From: Blumeriella jaapii
Taxonomy: Eukaryota; Ascomycota; Leotiomycetes; Helotiales; Drepanopezizaceae
DNA length: 64,000 nt
NCBI GenBank assembly: GCA_009599575.1
Contig: VWND01000014.1
Span: 248,001 to 312,000, forward strand
Reading direction: 5' to 3'
Part shown: positions 11,181 to 22,877 of the stretch, one piece after another
How positions within the stretch are numbered: the stretch's first letter is position 1
Layout of the letters: each line of letters begins with the position of its first letter
Position numbers and translations under genes: made by a program
The notes under the pieces: generated by a model
The model's database searches: none
What the model was told of the DNA's origin: nothing
The model's input: the letters and a program-made list of their open reading frames with translations, nothing else

Positions 11181-11975
11181 CGTACGTCGCGACGTCTACC
11201 TATCTGCTGTGCCCTCTCACCCGCCTCCCTCCCTCCTCCCTCCCTACCCCGAGAGCGCGGAGATGTACCACCGTACGTACGGTACGTACACCTACACCAG
11301 ATATCGGGAATCCCCATCGCAAGCTACACGTACGTAGGTATGTACCTCTATGTACAGTACCTATAATGTGGTTCGCTGGTCGGTGGTCGGTGGTCGGAAA
11401 GAGCGCTAAGCTTTTTTCAAGGACAGGACGGCTTCTGTGTAGTGTACAGGTAGGTACCTAGGTACTGTAGGATCTTGGGTTCCTCGCGTAGCAACAGCAG
11501 CCTCGGTCGCGTGGTTCGGGTCTTCCATGTACTGTACATAGGTAGTTACTGTACAATACAATACAGCGAGAGCCGCAGCAGCTTGGGCGTTCGGAAGCAG
11601 AGGGGGGGAGGTACTGTACTGTACTGTACTGTAGGTAGGTAGGTACTGGCGGGACGTGAACATGTGTGGTGGCGTGGCACATGTGGGTGGAGAAAGCGTG
11701 GGGACAAACAGACAGGACATCGCCTCGCAGCAGAGGAAGGAATGGCATTGGTGCGGCGGCGTTGCCAGAACGATTTCTAATGTGCTCGCCCTCACTTTTC
11801 TTCTCACGCCATAAAACAGATCAGGGGTATCCAAACGTGAGTGGGTGGCTGATCGAGCTGGCTTTTCCCCTACGGCTTCGGCTCAGTCGCGGTCACCTAT
11901 CTAAACCCTTCACTGTCCCTGCTGAGCCCAGACACCCTAACACCGGCAAACCCCAAAACACCTTGCTTTCGATCC

Positions 11976-13750
11976 CTACTCCATCTCGATAGTTCCCGGA
12001 GGCTTGCTCGTCGTGTCATAGAAGACGCGGCACACGCCATCAACCTCGTTGGTGATGCGGCTTGAAACCCGCTCGAGGAAGTCCCAGTCGAAGCGGAAGA
12101 TGTTCGCAGTCATGAAGTCGGTGGTACAGACAGCGCGGAGCGCAATCACTTGCTGGTGTACTCGCTTGTCTCCCATGACTCCCACCGCTTTCACGGGCAA
12201 CAACGCGGCGTAAGCTTGTGAGATCTGGTCGTAGAGACCGGCGGCCTTGATCTCCGAGATGAAGATGTGGTCAGCCTTCTGTGCGATGGCGACTTGCTCA
12301 CGGGTGACTTCACCCAAGACGCGGATGGCGATGCCGGGGCCGGGAAAGGGGTGGCGCATGACAAGATCATGAGGAATCCCCAGCTCGCGTCCCAGTTGGC
12401 GGACCTCGTCTTTGAAAAGCTCCCGGAGAGGCTCGATGAGTGTGAGACCTTGGCCGTTCATCATGCGTTCTGGGAGACCACCGACATTGTGGTGGGTCTT
12501 GATGGTTTGGGAAGGTCCCTTGAAGGATATGGACTCGATGACATCTGGATAAAGAGTTCCTTGCAAGAAGAACTTGATGGGCCCTGCTTTCGGTGAGTTC
12601 TTGGCAGCTTCTTCGATCTTTATAGCCTCGGCCTCAAAGATGTCGATGAACTTTCCACCAATAAACTTTCGCTTCTTCTCTGGGTCGTCGTGGATCCCCT
12701 TGAGGCCGTCGAGGAAAGTGTCTGACGCATCAACCAAAGTAAGGTTGATGTTCAAGTGCTCTTTGAGAGTCTCGACGACCTGCGCGCACTCGTTCAGTCG
12801 CATGCAGCCATTGTCGACTAGAACAGCGTGAAAACGGTCTCCGATGGCTCTCTGCATCAGCTTAGCACACACGGTCGAATCAACTCCGCCACTGACTGCC
12901 CCTATAACCTGTCCTTTCTCTCCAACCAAAGCTCTGATCCTCGCAATCTCCTTGTCGACGAAAGTTGCCATCGTCCAGCTTTGCTTGGCGCCACAAATCC
13001 CGATGGCGAAGTTCTCTAGCAATTTTACTCCTCGGGGAGTATGTGTGACCTCGGGGTGAAACTGGATTCCATAGATGGGCTTCGTTTGGTGAGCGATTCC
13101 AGCGTACGGCGAGTTCTTCGAAGTTGCAATGATGTGGAACTGAGGTGGCAGAGCCCCGAGTTTGTCGCCGTGAGACATCCAAACTTTGACATCATCCTCC
13201 AAATCCTTGAACAAGTTGTCGACGTGTCCGCCCTCTCTCCTCGCCTGGATATCTGCATGGCCGAACTCGCGCTCCGTGGATGCGACGACGTTCTTTCCGT
13301 GGTGCCATGCGATCTCCTGCAGACCATAGCATATACCTAGGATGGGAACTCCAAGTTCGAAGATCGCGGGATCCACATGGGGCGCATCTTTATCGTAGAC
13401 GGAGTAAGGACCTCCGGACAGAATGATGCCCTTGGGCTTCCAGCTAAGCTCTGAAAGCTTCTGGGTGCATGGGAGCATCTCAGAGTACACATTGAGCTCC
13501 CGGAGACGTCTTGAAATCAGGTGAGTGTATTGGCTTCCAAAATCTGATCTGAGGTTAGAGCTCTCCTCTGGACCTGTGTAGTGCAAATGGAAATTTTCAC
13601 GGAACTCAAAGTTGTAGGTCCTCGGGCTTCCTTGCACGATCTCTGTGCAATCTCGAGAATGAACATAACAGGAAAAACTCACTGACCCAAGGTAAGGATG
13701 GTATCAAACAGGTTGTGAGGCGCCTCGGTGGCTTCTGCGTTGGTACCCAT
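11976..13750 (-). CDS. GUA1: GMP synthase (glutamine-hydrolysing)
   Basis: Two exons, 13750-13687 and 13543-11976, split by a 143-nt intron inside the codon of Asp22, give 543 residues, close to yeast Gua1. The enzyme makes GMP from XMP, ATP and glutamine in the cytosol, the last step of de novo guanine nucleotide synthesis. The class I glutamine amidotransferase domain comes first ([10 protein letters not shown], the LSGGP oxyanion region, nucleophile Cys93 in GICYGLQ, a downstream HPE). The ATP-pyrophosphatase domain follows with the P-loop SGGVDST, and then the dimerisation domain. The C-terminus, PPGTIEME, is the usual end for this enzyme. The start is fixed by [19 protein letters not shown] joining the conserved DFGSQ. 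The gene is divergent from BCP1. Confidence 0.97.
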
Positions 13751-13945
13751 TCTCGCAAGGTTGGTGTTGAGGTTGTCGCAAAGAAAAGGAGCTGGAGGGG
13801 GAGTTCTGCGGGGTCGGATGTGTAGAAATTTAATCAACGCTAAGATAAGCCAGTCCGATAAGGATTTTTTGCGACTTGAGACTTCAACCCTCCTCTCGTA
13901 CTGGGCGGCGTACGAAGTCCAGACTTTGCGATACACAGCATCAAG
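13751..13945. promoter_or_regulatory. bidirectional promoter between GUA1 and BCP1
   Basis: Only 195 bp separate the two start codons, so both core promoters must lie here or overlap the 5'UTRs. I see no TATA box or recognised operator. Confidence 0.6.
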
Positions 13946-14854
13946 ATGGTGAAGAAGAGGAACCGCGATCCGGAGGTCCTCCCAGATGCCCCTTCACAAG
14001 AAGGAGATGGCGACAGTGGTAGTGAGGATGTAAGGTTGTTCTTCACGCACAGCGAGATCACACGCTGATCCCCTCTGTAGATTGTCAATGTCGATTTCGA
14101 ATGGTTCAACTTCAAGCCTGAAATCGACTTTCACGGACTCAAGAGTCTTCTAAGACAATTGCTAGATGTCGACTCGCAGCTGTTCGACCTCTCAGCTCTC
14201 GCAGACCTCATCCTATCCCAGCCTACAGTCGGCTCGACGGTCAAGGTGGATGGAGAAGAGACTGATGCCTACGCGTTCCTCACGATTCTCAACCTTCACG
14301 AGCACCGAGAGAAGAAGATCATTCGGGACTTGACCCAGTACCTGGTGGAAAAGTCAAAGGCAAACCCGTCACTTTCCACACTCGGTCCTCTTCTCACTTC
14401 TTCCTCGCAAGTTGGCCTCGTCCTTGCGGAACGACTGATCAATGTCCCAGCGGAGATCTCACCTCCGATGTACACAATGCTCATCGACGAGATCGAGGCT
14501 GCCGTCGAAGACAAGGAGCCATATGAGTTCACCCACTACCTGATTCTCTCCAAAACCTACCATGAGATCTCTTCGAGCCTGGACCAAGAGGAAGCACCGA
14601 GAACAAAGAAAAGCAAAGCGGCCAAGAACAGCCGAGAGGTTTTCTATTTCCATCCCGAAGATGAGGTCCTGCAAAAGCATGCTTTGGCTTCTGGTTCGTT
14701 TGAGTACACCAAGGACGAAGGTGAGGGGATGGCGGACAGCAAAAGAGCATTCTCGGAAATGGGCATCAAGCCGCAAGGATCCATGATCTTGATCGAGGCT
14801 AGCAAGTTTGAGGGGGCAGTAAAGGCTATTAGCGAGTACCTAAGCCCGCAATAG
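13946..14854 (+). CDS. BCP1: Bcp1/BCCIP family protein
   Basis: Two exons, 13946-14029 and 14081-14854, with a 51-nt phase-0 intron, give 285 residues. The start MVKKRNRD, an acidic/Ser stretch, and the core beginning [20 protein letters not shown] match the BCCIP family. In yeast Bcp1 is a nuclear protein that acts as chaperone for ribosomal protein Rpl23 and in export of the lipid kinase Mss4. Further conserved features are [13 protein letters not shown] and a Lys-rich loop ([11 protein letters not shown]) before FYFHPEDE. The stop lies 44 bp from the stop of ARO7, so the two 3'UTRs probably overlap. Confidence 0.93.
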
Positions 14855-14898
14855 AATGGCTCGTTCTTGTCTGTCTATCTTTTTCTTTCTCGTCTCCT

Positions 14899-15744
14899 TT
14901 AATCTAACCGCTGCATGAGATACTCGACCTCCACTTCTTTCGTCAACGGAATGACAAAATCCTTGTACATCGCAACAACCGCCTCAGCGTTAATCTTTCC
15001 TGGCCCATCAGCACCAATACTGGGATCCGTACCGTACGTCCTAGCCTTCAGCTCCAGCCGCTCCAGCACCTTTTTCTCTACAGCCGCATTCGTAATGGCC
15101 GCGTCAATGCCCGCACGATCCCCGGCCTTGATCAAGCGCGTGAATTTCTCCGTCTCCGACTGGAACTTCGACTCGGCCACAAACTTGCCGAAATGGATTC
15201 TCCGCGACAAAGCTTGCAAACAGGCGATGTCTGCCGTGGCCGACGATCCGTAGTTCTCTGCCGTCTCGCCCCGATCCTGACGTCCGAAATCCTTGCAGGC
15301 TATGGGCAGAAAATGGTTGATGTAGTTGTCTTTGATTTTCTTGTTGACATTGACGTTATTCTTGTGCAGGATTTCGGGGTAGTTGAGAGGTTGGAGAATG
15401 GGCTTCTGGACGACGTCTGGGAAGAAAGGGTACTCGTCTGGCGACTCGAAGCGGCGGATTAAAGAATCGAGCTTCTCTCTTTCACTCAGCAGCCAGTCGC
15501 AGAAGCTCAGATCCGTGTTGGGGATTTTGACAGCACCCGGTCTGTAGATAGTGGAATTGACGGGAAACTGGGTCCTCTCAATGAGTGAATAGACGATGGT
15601 ATCCTCCAGCCGGCTAGGAGAAAGAAGTTTCAGCGCTAAACTGGGTCGGATGGGACGCAGTTTGTTTACTCACATGAGCTGGTACCGAATGTTCTCAAGA
15701 TCCAGCGCCTTAGAGGCGTCAGAAAGATCTATCGCGGCATCCAT
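14899..15744 (-). CDS. ARO7: chorismate mutase (fungal AroQ type)
   Basis: Exons 15744-15674 and 15613-14899, with a 60-nt intron, give 261 residues (yeast Aro7 has 256). The enzyme turns chorismate into prephenate, the committed step to Phe and Tyr, in the cytosol. The N-terminal helix reads [20 protein letters not shown] and is split by the intron in the middle of the conserved stretch. Downstream are ERTQFPVN, the regulatory-loop region ([11 protein letters not shown]) and [20 protein letters not shown]. Yeast Aro7 is inhibited by Tyr and activated by Trp; the same is likely here but cannot be read directly. The downstream exon contains no ATG near its beginning, so the start depends on the splice. 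Confidence 0.96.
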
Positions 15745-16191
15745 GATGATGTCGTATGTACATACAGTACCTGTGTGTCACTTGGTACTCCCTCGTAATG
15801 GATACAAGAGCTCCGAAGTGGAAGCTCAAGGTCTGATTGTCGACTCGTCCATTGACAAACAAATCTCATCTGCTGTGCTGTCGGAATCTTGCTTCTCAAA
15901 CCAACGCTTGGTCAGATACGTGAAAATGTATATGTCGACCTCGAGCTCCTGTCCTCGCTGTACAGTACATACATACTGTACATGCCAGCCTTGTCGCCGC
16001 TTTAAGATCGGCTTTTTGATGCCAAGAATCGGCCGTCTACGGTTGATCATCATTCCCGAGCAGCATCATCGTCTTCACGACCACGACCACGACCAGCGCC
16101 GCAATAGAGATTCGACATCCCATCTCGTAGCACGACACGACCTCATACCCGACACTCGAGCTGCACATGTCTGGGAGGTGGTAGAGGAGCA
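15745..16191. promoter_or_regulatory. divergent promoter region ARO7 / MDV1
   Basis: A 447-bp spacer between divergent starts. At 15960-15983 it holds an inverted repeat (TGTACAGTA, seven bases, TACTGTACA), one of the CTGTAC motifs seen in many spacers here. Confidence 0.5.
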
Positions 16192-18310
16192 ATGGCCGGC
16201 TCGAGCAGCCCCAAAGGGGCCCCGGACGAGGATTCCACCATACTATCAGTACGCAAGCTTGCTCAAAGCATAACACAGCAAACTAACCATGGGGGCAGAC
16301 TCGAGGATTAGAGGCATTCGGGAGGAAGGTTACTACAACAGCCGGTCATCTAATTGGACCCCTGGACCCGACTGCGAGTACACATTATCAAAATGCGATG
16401 AGCGATTTGCACAAACAGCTACGACGACCAAATCTGCAAAGAAGTGTCTTTTCTTTTGCCAAAACGACACCAACCGACCTCGTTCGATCGACGCTATCCA
16501 CGTCGGAGATTCAATATCGAGCCTTGACTTACTTGCCCGATGAGCTGTTGAAGAACATTCCCGACGACGATAATGTGTATTCTCTATTTCAAGGATTCCA
16601 GGCCACAGTACCGGAGGGCAGCCCTGATGGGAAGAAGCACAAGAGAAAGGTATCGAGGGGGAGAAAATTACTTGAGGACGAAAGGTCCGAGTCGGATGGT
16701 CCCCCCTCGATAGTGAAGCTGCGGAAAGAGCAGAATTCCCTGAATCATCGCCTCGAGATGATGAGCATACGGAAGAATATGGCCAGCAGTGAAATAAGGG
16801 AGATCGACAATAAGATCTCGAATCTCAACTACATGAGGAAGATAGTTCTGGATCGATTAGCTGGATTGGAGCAGGAAGAGGCTTTGCTGGAGCATGAGAG
16901 TGACTTTTTCGCATTCCGTTATTGTGTATGAATGCTGACTGGTATAGTACTGGATGTTGAGAACCGACTTGAAGATGCCCAAGAGCAACTCGACGATGAA
17001 GTTGCTTTCGCGCAAGCTAAAGCGGAAGAAGAGGGGGAGAGGGCCAATTTGGATGGTTCGGCTGTGGGCGATGAGTTTATGTCCGAATCGATATACGAGA
17101 AACTGCCATCTGCGAACAGCACGCCTACAAAATCAATGAGAAGGCACAAGACTGTACGACGAAAGTCGATGCCGATTTTGCACGAGCACTTTGATCCTGG
17201 ATCCAACATTCGGGAGCTTCGAGCTCATGATGACTCGATTACTGCACTTGACTTCGATGTCCCGTTTGGTACTTTGGTCACCGCGGCGCTGGACGATACC
17301 GTTCGAGTGTGGGACTTGAATGCCGGGCGATGTATAGGTCTTTTGGATGGTCACACTGCATCCGTGAGAGCGCTTCAGGTGGAAGACAACATTGTGGCGA
17401 CGGGATCTATGGATGCAACTATTCGATTGTGGGACCTTAGCAAGGCTCGCTACGATCCTCAAGATAATCGGATCAACAAAGATGGTGATGATGAGGATGA
17501 TCCATTGGCTTTTGGTAATCCGGAGGATGGAGAGCCCGAGCCCCCAGCAGGCACGATGCGAGATTGTCCTTTATTCACGCTGGAAGCCCACGTCGATGAA
17601 GTTACCGCTCTCCACTTTAAAGGAGATACTCTTATCTCTGGCTCAGCTGACAAGACACTGCGACAATGGGATCTCGAAAAAGGACGCTGTGTTCAGACTC
17701 TAGATGTCATGTGGGCAGCAGCTCAAGCCTCGGCTACCATGGGATCAAGCGAAGGCACTTGGCGTCAAACTGGGAAGGTCCTTGATGGCTCAGCAGATTT
17801 CGTTGGAGCCGTCCAAGTTTTCGATGCTGCTTTAGCTTGTGGTACTGCCGACGGTATGGTACGATTGTGGGATCTGAGAAGCGGGCAGGTTCATCGCAGT
17901 CTCGTCGGGCACACAGGACCAGTGACTTGCCTACAGTTCGACGATGCTCATCTTATCACGGGAAGCTTGGATAGGAGTATCAGAGTAGGTTGATTTACGC
18001 TCCTTGTTGAGTCTTGTTTGCTAACGAGTTTCAGATATGGGACCTCAGGACAGGAGCAATCTACGACGCCTATGCCTACGATGCCCCCATCACGAGCATG
18101 ATGTTCGATAACAGAAGAATTGTGGCAGCAGCCGGCGAGGACGTGGTCAAGGTGTACGACAAGACAGACGGGCGCCACTGGGATTGCGGAGCAGGGGTGA
18201 CTGCCGAGGAAGACGGCAAGACTCCTTCAGTGGTAGAAAAGGTCAGAATCAAGGATGGCTACTTGACCGAGGGACGGAAGGACGGAATTGTAGGTGTATG
18301 GACATGCTAG
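16192..18310 (+). CDS. MDV1: mitochondrial division protein Mdv1 (WD40 adaptor)
   Basis: Four exons, 16192-16248, 16299-16899, 16948-17984 and 18035-18310, with introns of 50, 48 and 50 nt, give 656 residues. The first splice joins [14 protein letters not shown] to a block containing LEAFGRKV, as in fungal Mdv1. The N-terminal extension ([28 protein letters not shown]) binds Fis1 in the yeast protein. A coiled coil follows (about 150-260), then a C-terminal beta-propeller from about residue 308 with clear repeats (VRVWDL, IRLWDL, LRQWDL, VRLWDL, IRIWDL). Mdv1 links outer-membrane Fis1 to the dynamin Dnm1 during fission. An acidic insertion ([10 protein letters not shown]) lies between repeats 2 and 3. 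Confidence 0.95.
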
Positions 18311-20074
18311 GCGGGTTTTTGGAAACACATAGGGCACCAAGTGGCTGGAGCCTAATCGCATGCATGGTCGAGGAGTTTTGGGTGGGCTCGGAAACGCGTT
18401 GGCGCCTTGTAGACATACTGTATGCATCTAGATACCACAAATACACGCTGTGCCTTGTGTCCCGTACTTCCGTTGGTTTTCAAGTTCCGACATTCCTTCT
18501 TGTCCCCTGAGCGCTCGCTATTCGTTTTTAGAAAAAAAAACTATCTGCAGTTCTGTGTCTTGGGAGTAAGATCATGATCAGGGTTTACCAATAAGTCTCT
18601 GACCTGAGACTTTCTCTTCTTGCCTTCTTGCTGTGTACGTAGGAAGGAAGGTCAAAGTAGATAGGGATAGTGAGAACTGAATTGATACCGAATAAGTCTT
18701 ACAGCCACGGTGAGTGTGAAGAAAAGCAACTTCACCAGAGCTTTATATACCTACTCACTCTACTTCTTCTAGAACTCGGGAATCTTTGAAACCATTGAAG
18801 ATCACTTCACGAACACTATGGAGAACCATCCCGCCTGTAGGGGAAGGGCTCAAATCCCGGGCCTATTGGTCAAACATTTCTTTTATATAACTGCTTTCTC
18901 GAGGGTCTCTTGTATATAAAAATCCCCAGCTTAACACGTCCTATGCCCTTCGGAAGGCTGAGGTGGCTTTGCCCCTCCTGATGTTAAACAAAATCATTAT
19001 CATCATTATCATCATCATCCTACACCTCGGGAGCACTGCGGCGTTCAAGAAAACAGATTCAGAAACAGCAGATTCCCTAGGAGGAATTTCCCACATAGCA
19101 AAGTCAGTAAACCCCTACAAAAAAAAAGAAGAAAAAAAAAAATGCCAAAAAATATGTTTCAAACCAAGCTCTCGAATCACGCATTTTGTTTTGGAGTAGG
19201 ATTTTGAACTTACAGATTGTGTCTATTTTTTTGTGATTTTTTCCGATTTTCTGTAGCCAATCCGGTGCAGGACCGTGTTTTTGTGTTTTCTGAAGAGCTG
19301 GTTAGGAATTGACTGGCAAGAAGCAAATTGCCATCTGCAGACGAAACTGAGACTTGTCCCTCACGCCGAAAGGCAACAAGGTTCCAAAGCAAGGTTGTGT
19401 TGGGTGGTGCACTAGAGAATGTTAGTCTCGAGTTACGACCACTTACGTGACCGAGAGCTTGGTTTGGTTGTCTTCGAACAAAGGAATTCGAGTACATAGC
19501 TGGTGGGAGACTTTTTCTGAGGGACGCGCTGTGTTTGTTTACTTTCAGGCGAGCCGAGGAGGGGCCGGTGAGGCAGGGGCTGGGCGGAATGATATTCACG
19601 TACGCACCACGATTGGGATGGACATGTCACTGGTAGTGGTACGGAATTGCTTTCCTTTTTCTTCTTTCGTATTTCTTCGGATACGTATTATCTATTGGGT
19701 GGAGCATTGGATGATCGGTTAAATCCCGTTGCACTTTCCAATGAGCAAAGGTCAATTATCAAAGGGATTCTTATCAATGGCATCACGGAACTTTGACGCA
19801 TGCTCGTGCTTTGATTTGATACTGAGTAAATGGCTTTAAGCTGAACTAAGAGTGCTTTGATAAGTAACAGAAATCTCTGTCTGATGGCATGTGTATTGCA
19901 TAAATGTGTTAGTGTATTTGAGGTATCACCAAAAATCAAGAACTTGAGGAGTTGCGGAAGCTAAATCTGCCTTGTCTCGTACTTCAAACCAAAGACTTTT
20001 CTTTATTGTAATACTAACATAGTATACCAATTTGTTCTAGCAGGGTTACAGTTCATTTCATCTGCCGTGCCACT
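18311..20074. other. spacer without a supported gene
   Basis: About 1.76 kb between the stops of MDV1 and the MFS gene on the opposite strand, so both 3'UTRs lie here. It has A-rich tracts near 18532 and 19118-19142, and a short ATC/ATT repeat at 18994-19018. A 129-codon frame on the minus strand at 19210-19599 resembles nothing I know. Confidence 0.5.
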
Positions 20075-21709
20075 TCAGTAGACAGCATTGAGTTTCCATC
20101 CGACCTTCAACACTCTGGCAGCAGCAAAAAACGCTGCAGCGCCAGCATAGGACAGTGCTGCAAATAAGATAATCCCTGTGTAATCTCCGTTCATCACAGT
20201 GAGGATTTGGCCAGCAATCGGAAGCGCTGTGAGTGTAGAAAACGCGACGAACATCCAGCACGTGGAAAAGTACCGACCGTAGTTCTCGGTCTTGCAGAGC
20301 TGGCCAATACAGACAGGACTGAGGCTGAGGTTGCTACCGCTCACGAAGCCGAAGATGATGGCAAAGGCGATGATCATCGGAGTTGAGTTGCCAGCTGGCA
20401 GCCATAACGCCAGACAAGCAACCACACACGAGAGGACAGTGAGAATCAAGGTATTCATCCTCCCCATCCTGTCGGCGACGACGCCAGCGAACAAGCGGCC
20501 AAACACAGACCCGGCGTTGAATATGGCGAGGATCTGGAAGCCAAACGCGGAGCTCTGCCCGTGAGTTGTGGAATAGGATGTGATGTACGTCAGTGGAACG
20601 AAGATGCCCCACTCCATCAAGAAGATCCCGAGAGACACGAAAGCAAATGGCAGATCGAGAAATAGACTGAGCTGAGGCGCCACGCTCTTGAAGCTTGCCA
20701 TTGGCTTGCGGGGGAGACGGCTGCGCACGAGAAGATTCGTGACGATGAGCAGGAAGGTGATGATGAAACCAACGATCCGGGTGGCCCAGGCGAAACCGAC
20801 TTTCGGGAAAAGCTTTTGCAGCATCAGTGGGAATATGATGCCGCCGATAGAGCCCGAGGTCATTGCGCTTCCGGTGGCATTGCCACGCTTCTCGAAGAAG
20901 AAATGTCCAATCGAGGCGATGCATGGTGTATGCACAAGACATCCACCGATCCCGTTCAGAACACTGTATACGATGATGAAATGCCAGTATTCCACTCACA
21001 GTTAGCGCGCATGCGATCCTACAGTCAGAGTTGCTTACCAGTGCAGAATCCTAACAATAGGATGGATGCTATCAGAAGGATACTCCCACAGAATATCAAG
21101 ACTCGTGGCCCATACGAGTCAAAGATGGGCCCGATTGGAGCACCGCAGAAGAAGGTCAGGAACAGAGAAAGCCCGAAAATCCACCCGATCTGACTTGGGC
21201 TGTTGTCCTTCAGTTGATGAGTGCTGAAGTAATCGAGTAAGATGGCGGTGCTATTGATGATTCCGAAGACCGAGAAAGAGCCACAGAAAGAGCCTAGGAC
21301 GACCAACCATCTGCGATATTTGCTCCCGTTAGATGTGTTGCACAAGAATAGGCGAGAGTTAAGGTTTCGCAAATCAACAAACAACACTATGGAATGTGCT
21401 CTAAAGAATAGAGATGACTGACCCTCGGAGACCCCCTTCCGGGTAGTCAAATTTCTTTTCGTCGTCCTCCGTCGAATTGACAGATTCCTGAGCTGCACTT
21501 TCATCGGCACGTCTTTTCTCATTGGCAGCGGGTTTGGGTTGTGCCTCAACTACCGGCTGGCTCGTAATTGGAAGCGCACCATCACTCTTTCCGGCTCTTT
21601 CGACATTTTCGCCGACGTTCGAGGTGGCAGCTAAGTGAGAATCATTTTGAAAAGATTGGAGGTTTTTTAAGCTGCTGGCCTCAGCTAATTTTGGATCTCC
21701 TGGCTGCAT
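20075..21709 (-). CDS. MFS transporter, monocarboxylate-transporter-like
   Basis: Exons 21709-21423, 21310-21039 and 20994-20075 give 492 residues. A polar N-terminal tail of about 95 residues leads, after YPEGGLRG, into the first helix (WLVVLGSFCGSFSVFGI). About twelve hydrophobic segments follow, with the loop motif DSYGPRVLIFCGS between helices 2 and 3 and ADRMGRMNTL between 8 and 9. This pattern is that of the fungal monocarboxylate-porter branch of the major facilitator superfamily. The substrate is unknown. The second intron (20995-21038, 44 nt) ends in GAG instead of CAG/TAG; no other acceptor avoids an in-frame TGA just upstream. The gene stands alone, with no biosynthetic neighbours. 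Confidence 0.85.
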
Positions 21710-22877
21710 GTATACACCAACACGGCCTAAGTCGTTCGCAGCAAATTTATTGAGCGCAAGGTTTCGAGCGCAGAGGAAAGGGAACGCGTGAAAATATATA
21801 TAAGAAAAAAATGGGATCAGAAAGTGCGGGAGGACTACAGGTTAGGTTTGGCATCCCCTAGCTCCCACGCACTCAGCTTCCATTCGTGGCAATTAATTGA
21901 CACATAACTACGACGCACTCTTACCGTCTCTTCGGCGCTTGAGCAACTGCTCCCAAATGCTGTCATACGGTTGAAGCCAAGAGCATCACAAATGAGGGGC
22001 GGACGATAGAGAGGACGTCTTACGTGCTGGACTGGGGATGAGGGTTGTAAGCGAGACGGAAGCAAGATCAAAGTGGGCGAGGACTCGTTGATCGCTCTCG
22101 AAATGAATGAGGGTCTGAACAGCCGCAACCGGGGTCTCCCCCAAAATGCAACAGACACATAGATACGAGAGGATTATGCCAAGGTGACACGAAACTTTAC
22201 ACGCTGAGAGGCGAGGCCACCTGCCTTATAGAGACAGTTGCGTGTACAGCACATACGGTCGGACTCCGTCGAGTTCAACACAAGCCCTTGGTTTGTTGCG
22301 ATCATGATGCAATTCTGTTCTCGTTGAAGAAGCAAATTGGGTCTCTGAGAGCTGTCTAAGGTATTGTCTTTATGTTTCATCATTCGTTAGGTCTTCTACT
22401 TCGAATACAGGTAGGTAAAGATGGCAAACGAAGGGAGGAAGGCCGGCTATCACACTCGCATCTCACATTGGAGACCGACTTACATAATCGAGGTGAGGGG
22501 GTGCAACTTACTATACAGTACGCAAGCAAAGATGCCCGATCAGCTCTTTTCAACCAAAGGCCAAAAGGCCAACCCCTAACGCCGCAAGCCTACGAAACCC
22601 TACCCGTAGTAGACCATTCGAACATGCTATCTCGGCATGAGTGCAGTTAAGTTGAGACAAGACTCCCCATTTATGTCGAACTTAATGCAAGAGATGGCGC
22701 TAAGGAGGTTCCGGTCGAACGGCCTCGAAGTATAAGTAGTTGCAGATGTCTGTCTGGTCCCTCTGGTCGTTCACATCTCAGTCCGCATCAATCGACCTTG
22801 ACACGATTTCCAAAAAAAAAAACCAACTAGACACACCTTCTCCCCTTTTCAGAGGTAAACTACACCCACTCGTAAAC
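21710..22877. promoter_or_regulatory. divergent spacer between MFS transporter and aldo-keto reductase
   Basis: A 1.17-kb spacer between divergent starts. A TATA-like AGTATAAGTAG lies at 22728, about 150 bp before the reductase start. A10 at 22811 and CT-rich sequence precede the start codon. No supported gene; small frames on both strands show no family resemblance. Confidence 0.45.

Larger units (their letters stand above)
7021..11975. other. long gene-poor spacer
   Basis: Nearly 5 kb between the divergent start of the SH3 gene and the stop of GUA1. It contains hexanucleotide and tetranucleotide repeats, many GTACAGTAC/CGTACGTAC motifs (for example near 7800, 8040, 8470, 8940, 8995, 11280, 11531 and 11613), a T15 tract near 8685 and a 16-bp minisatellite at 10611. 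Open frames of 100-190 codons occur but lack family resemblance, splice logic or codon signal. I see no supported gene. An unannotated lncRNA or a fast-evolving small gene cannot be excluded. Confidence 0.5.

Noticed and set aside
19210..19599. 129-codon minus-strand frame between MDV1 and the MFS gene
   Set aside because: Ser/Asn-rich translation without homologue that I know; probably chance.
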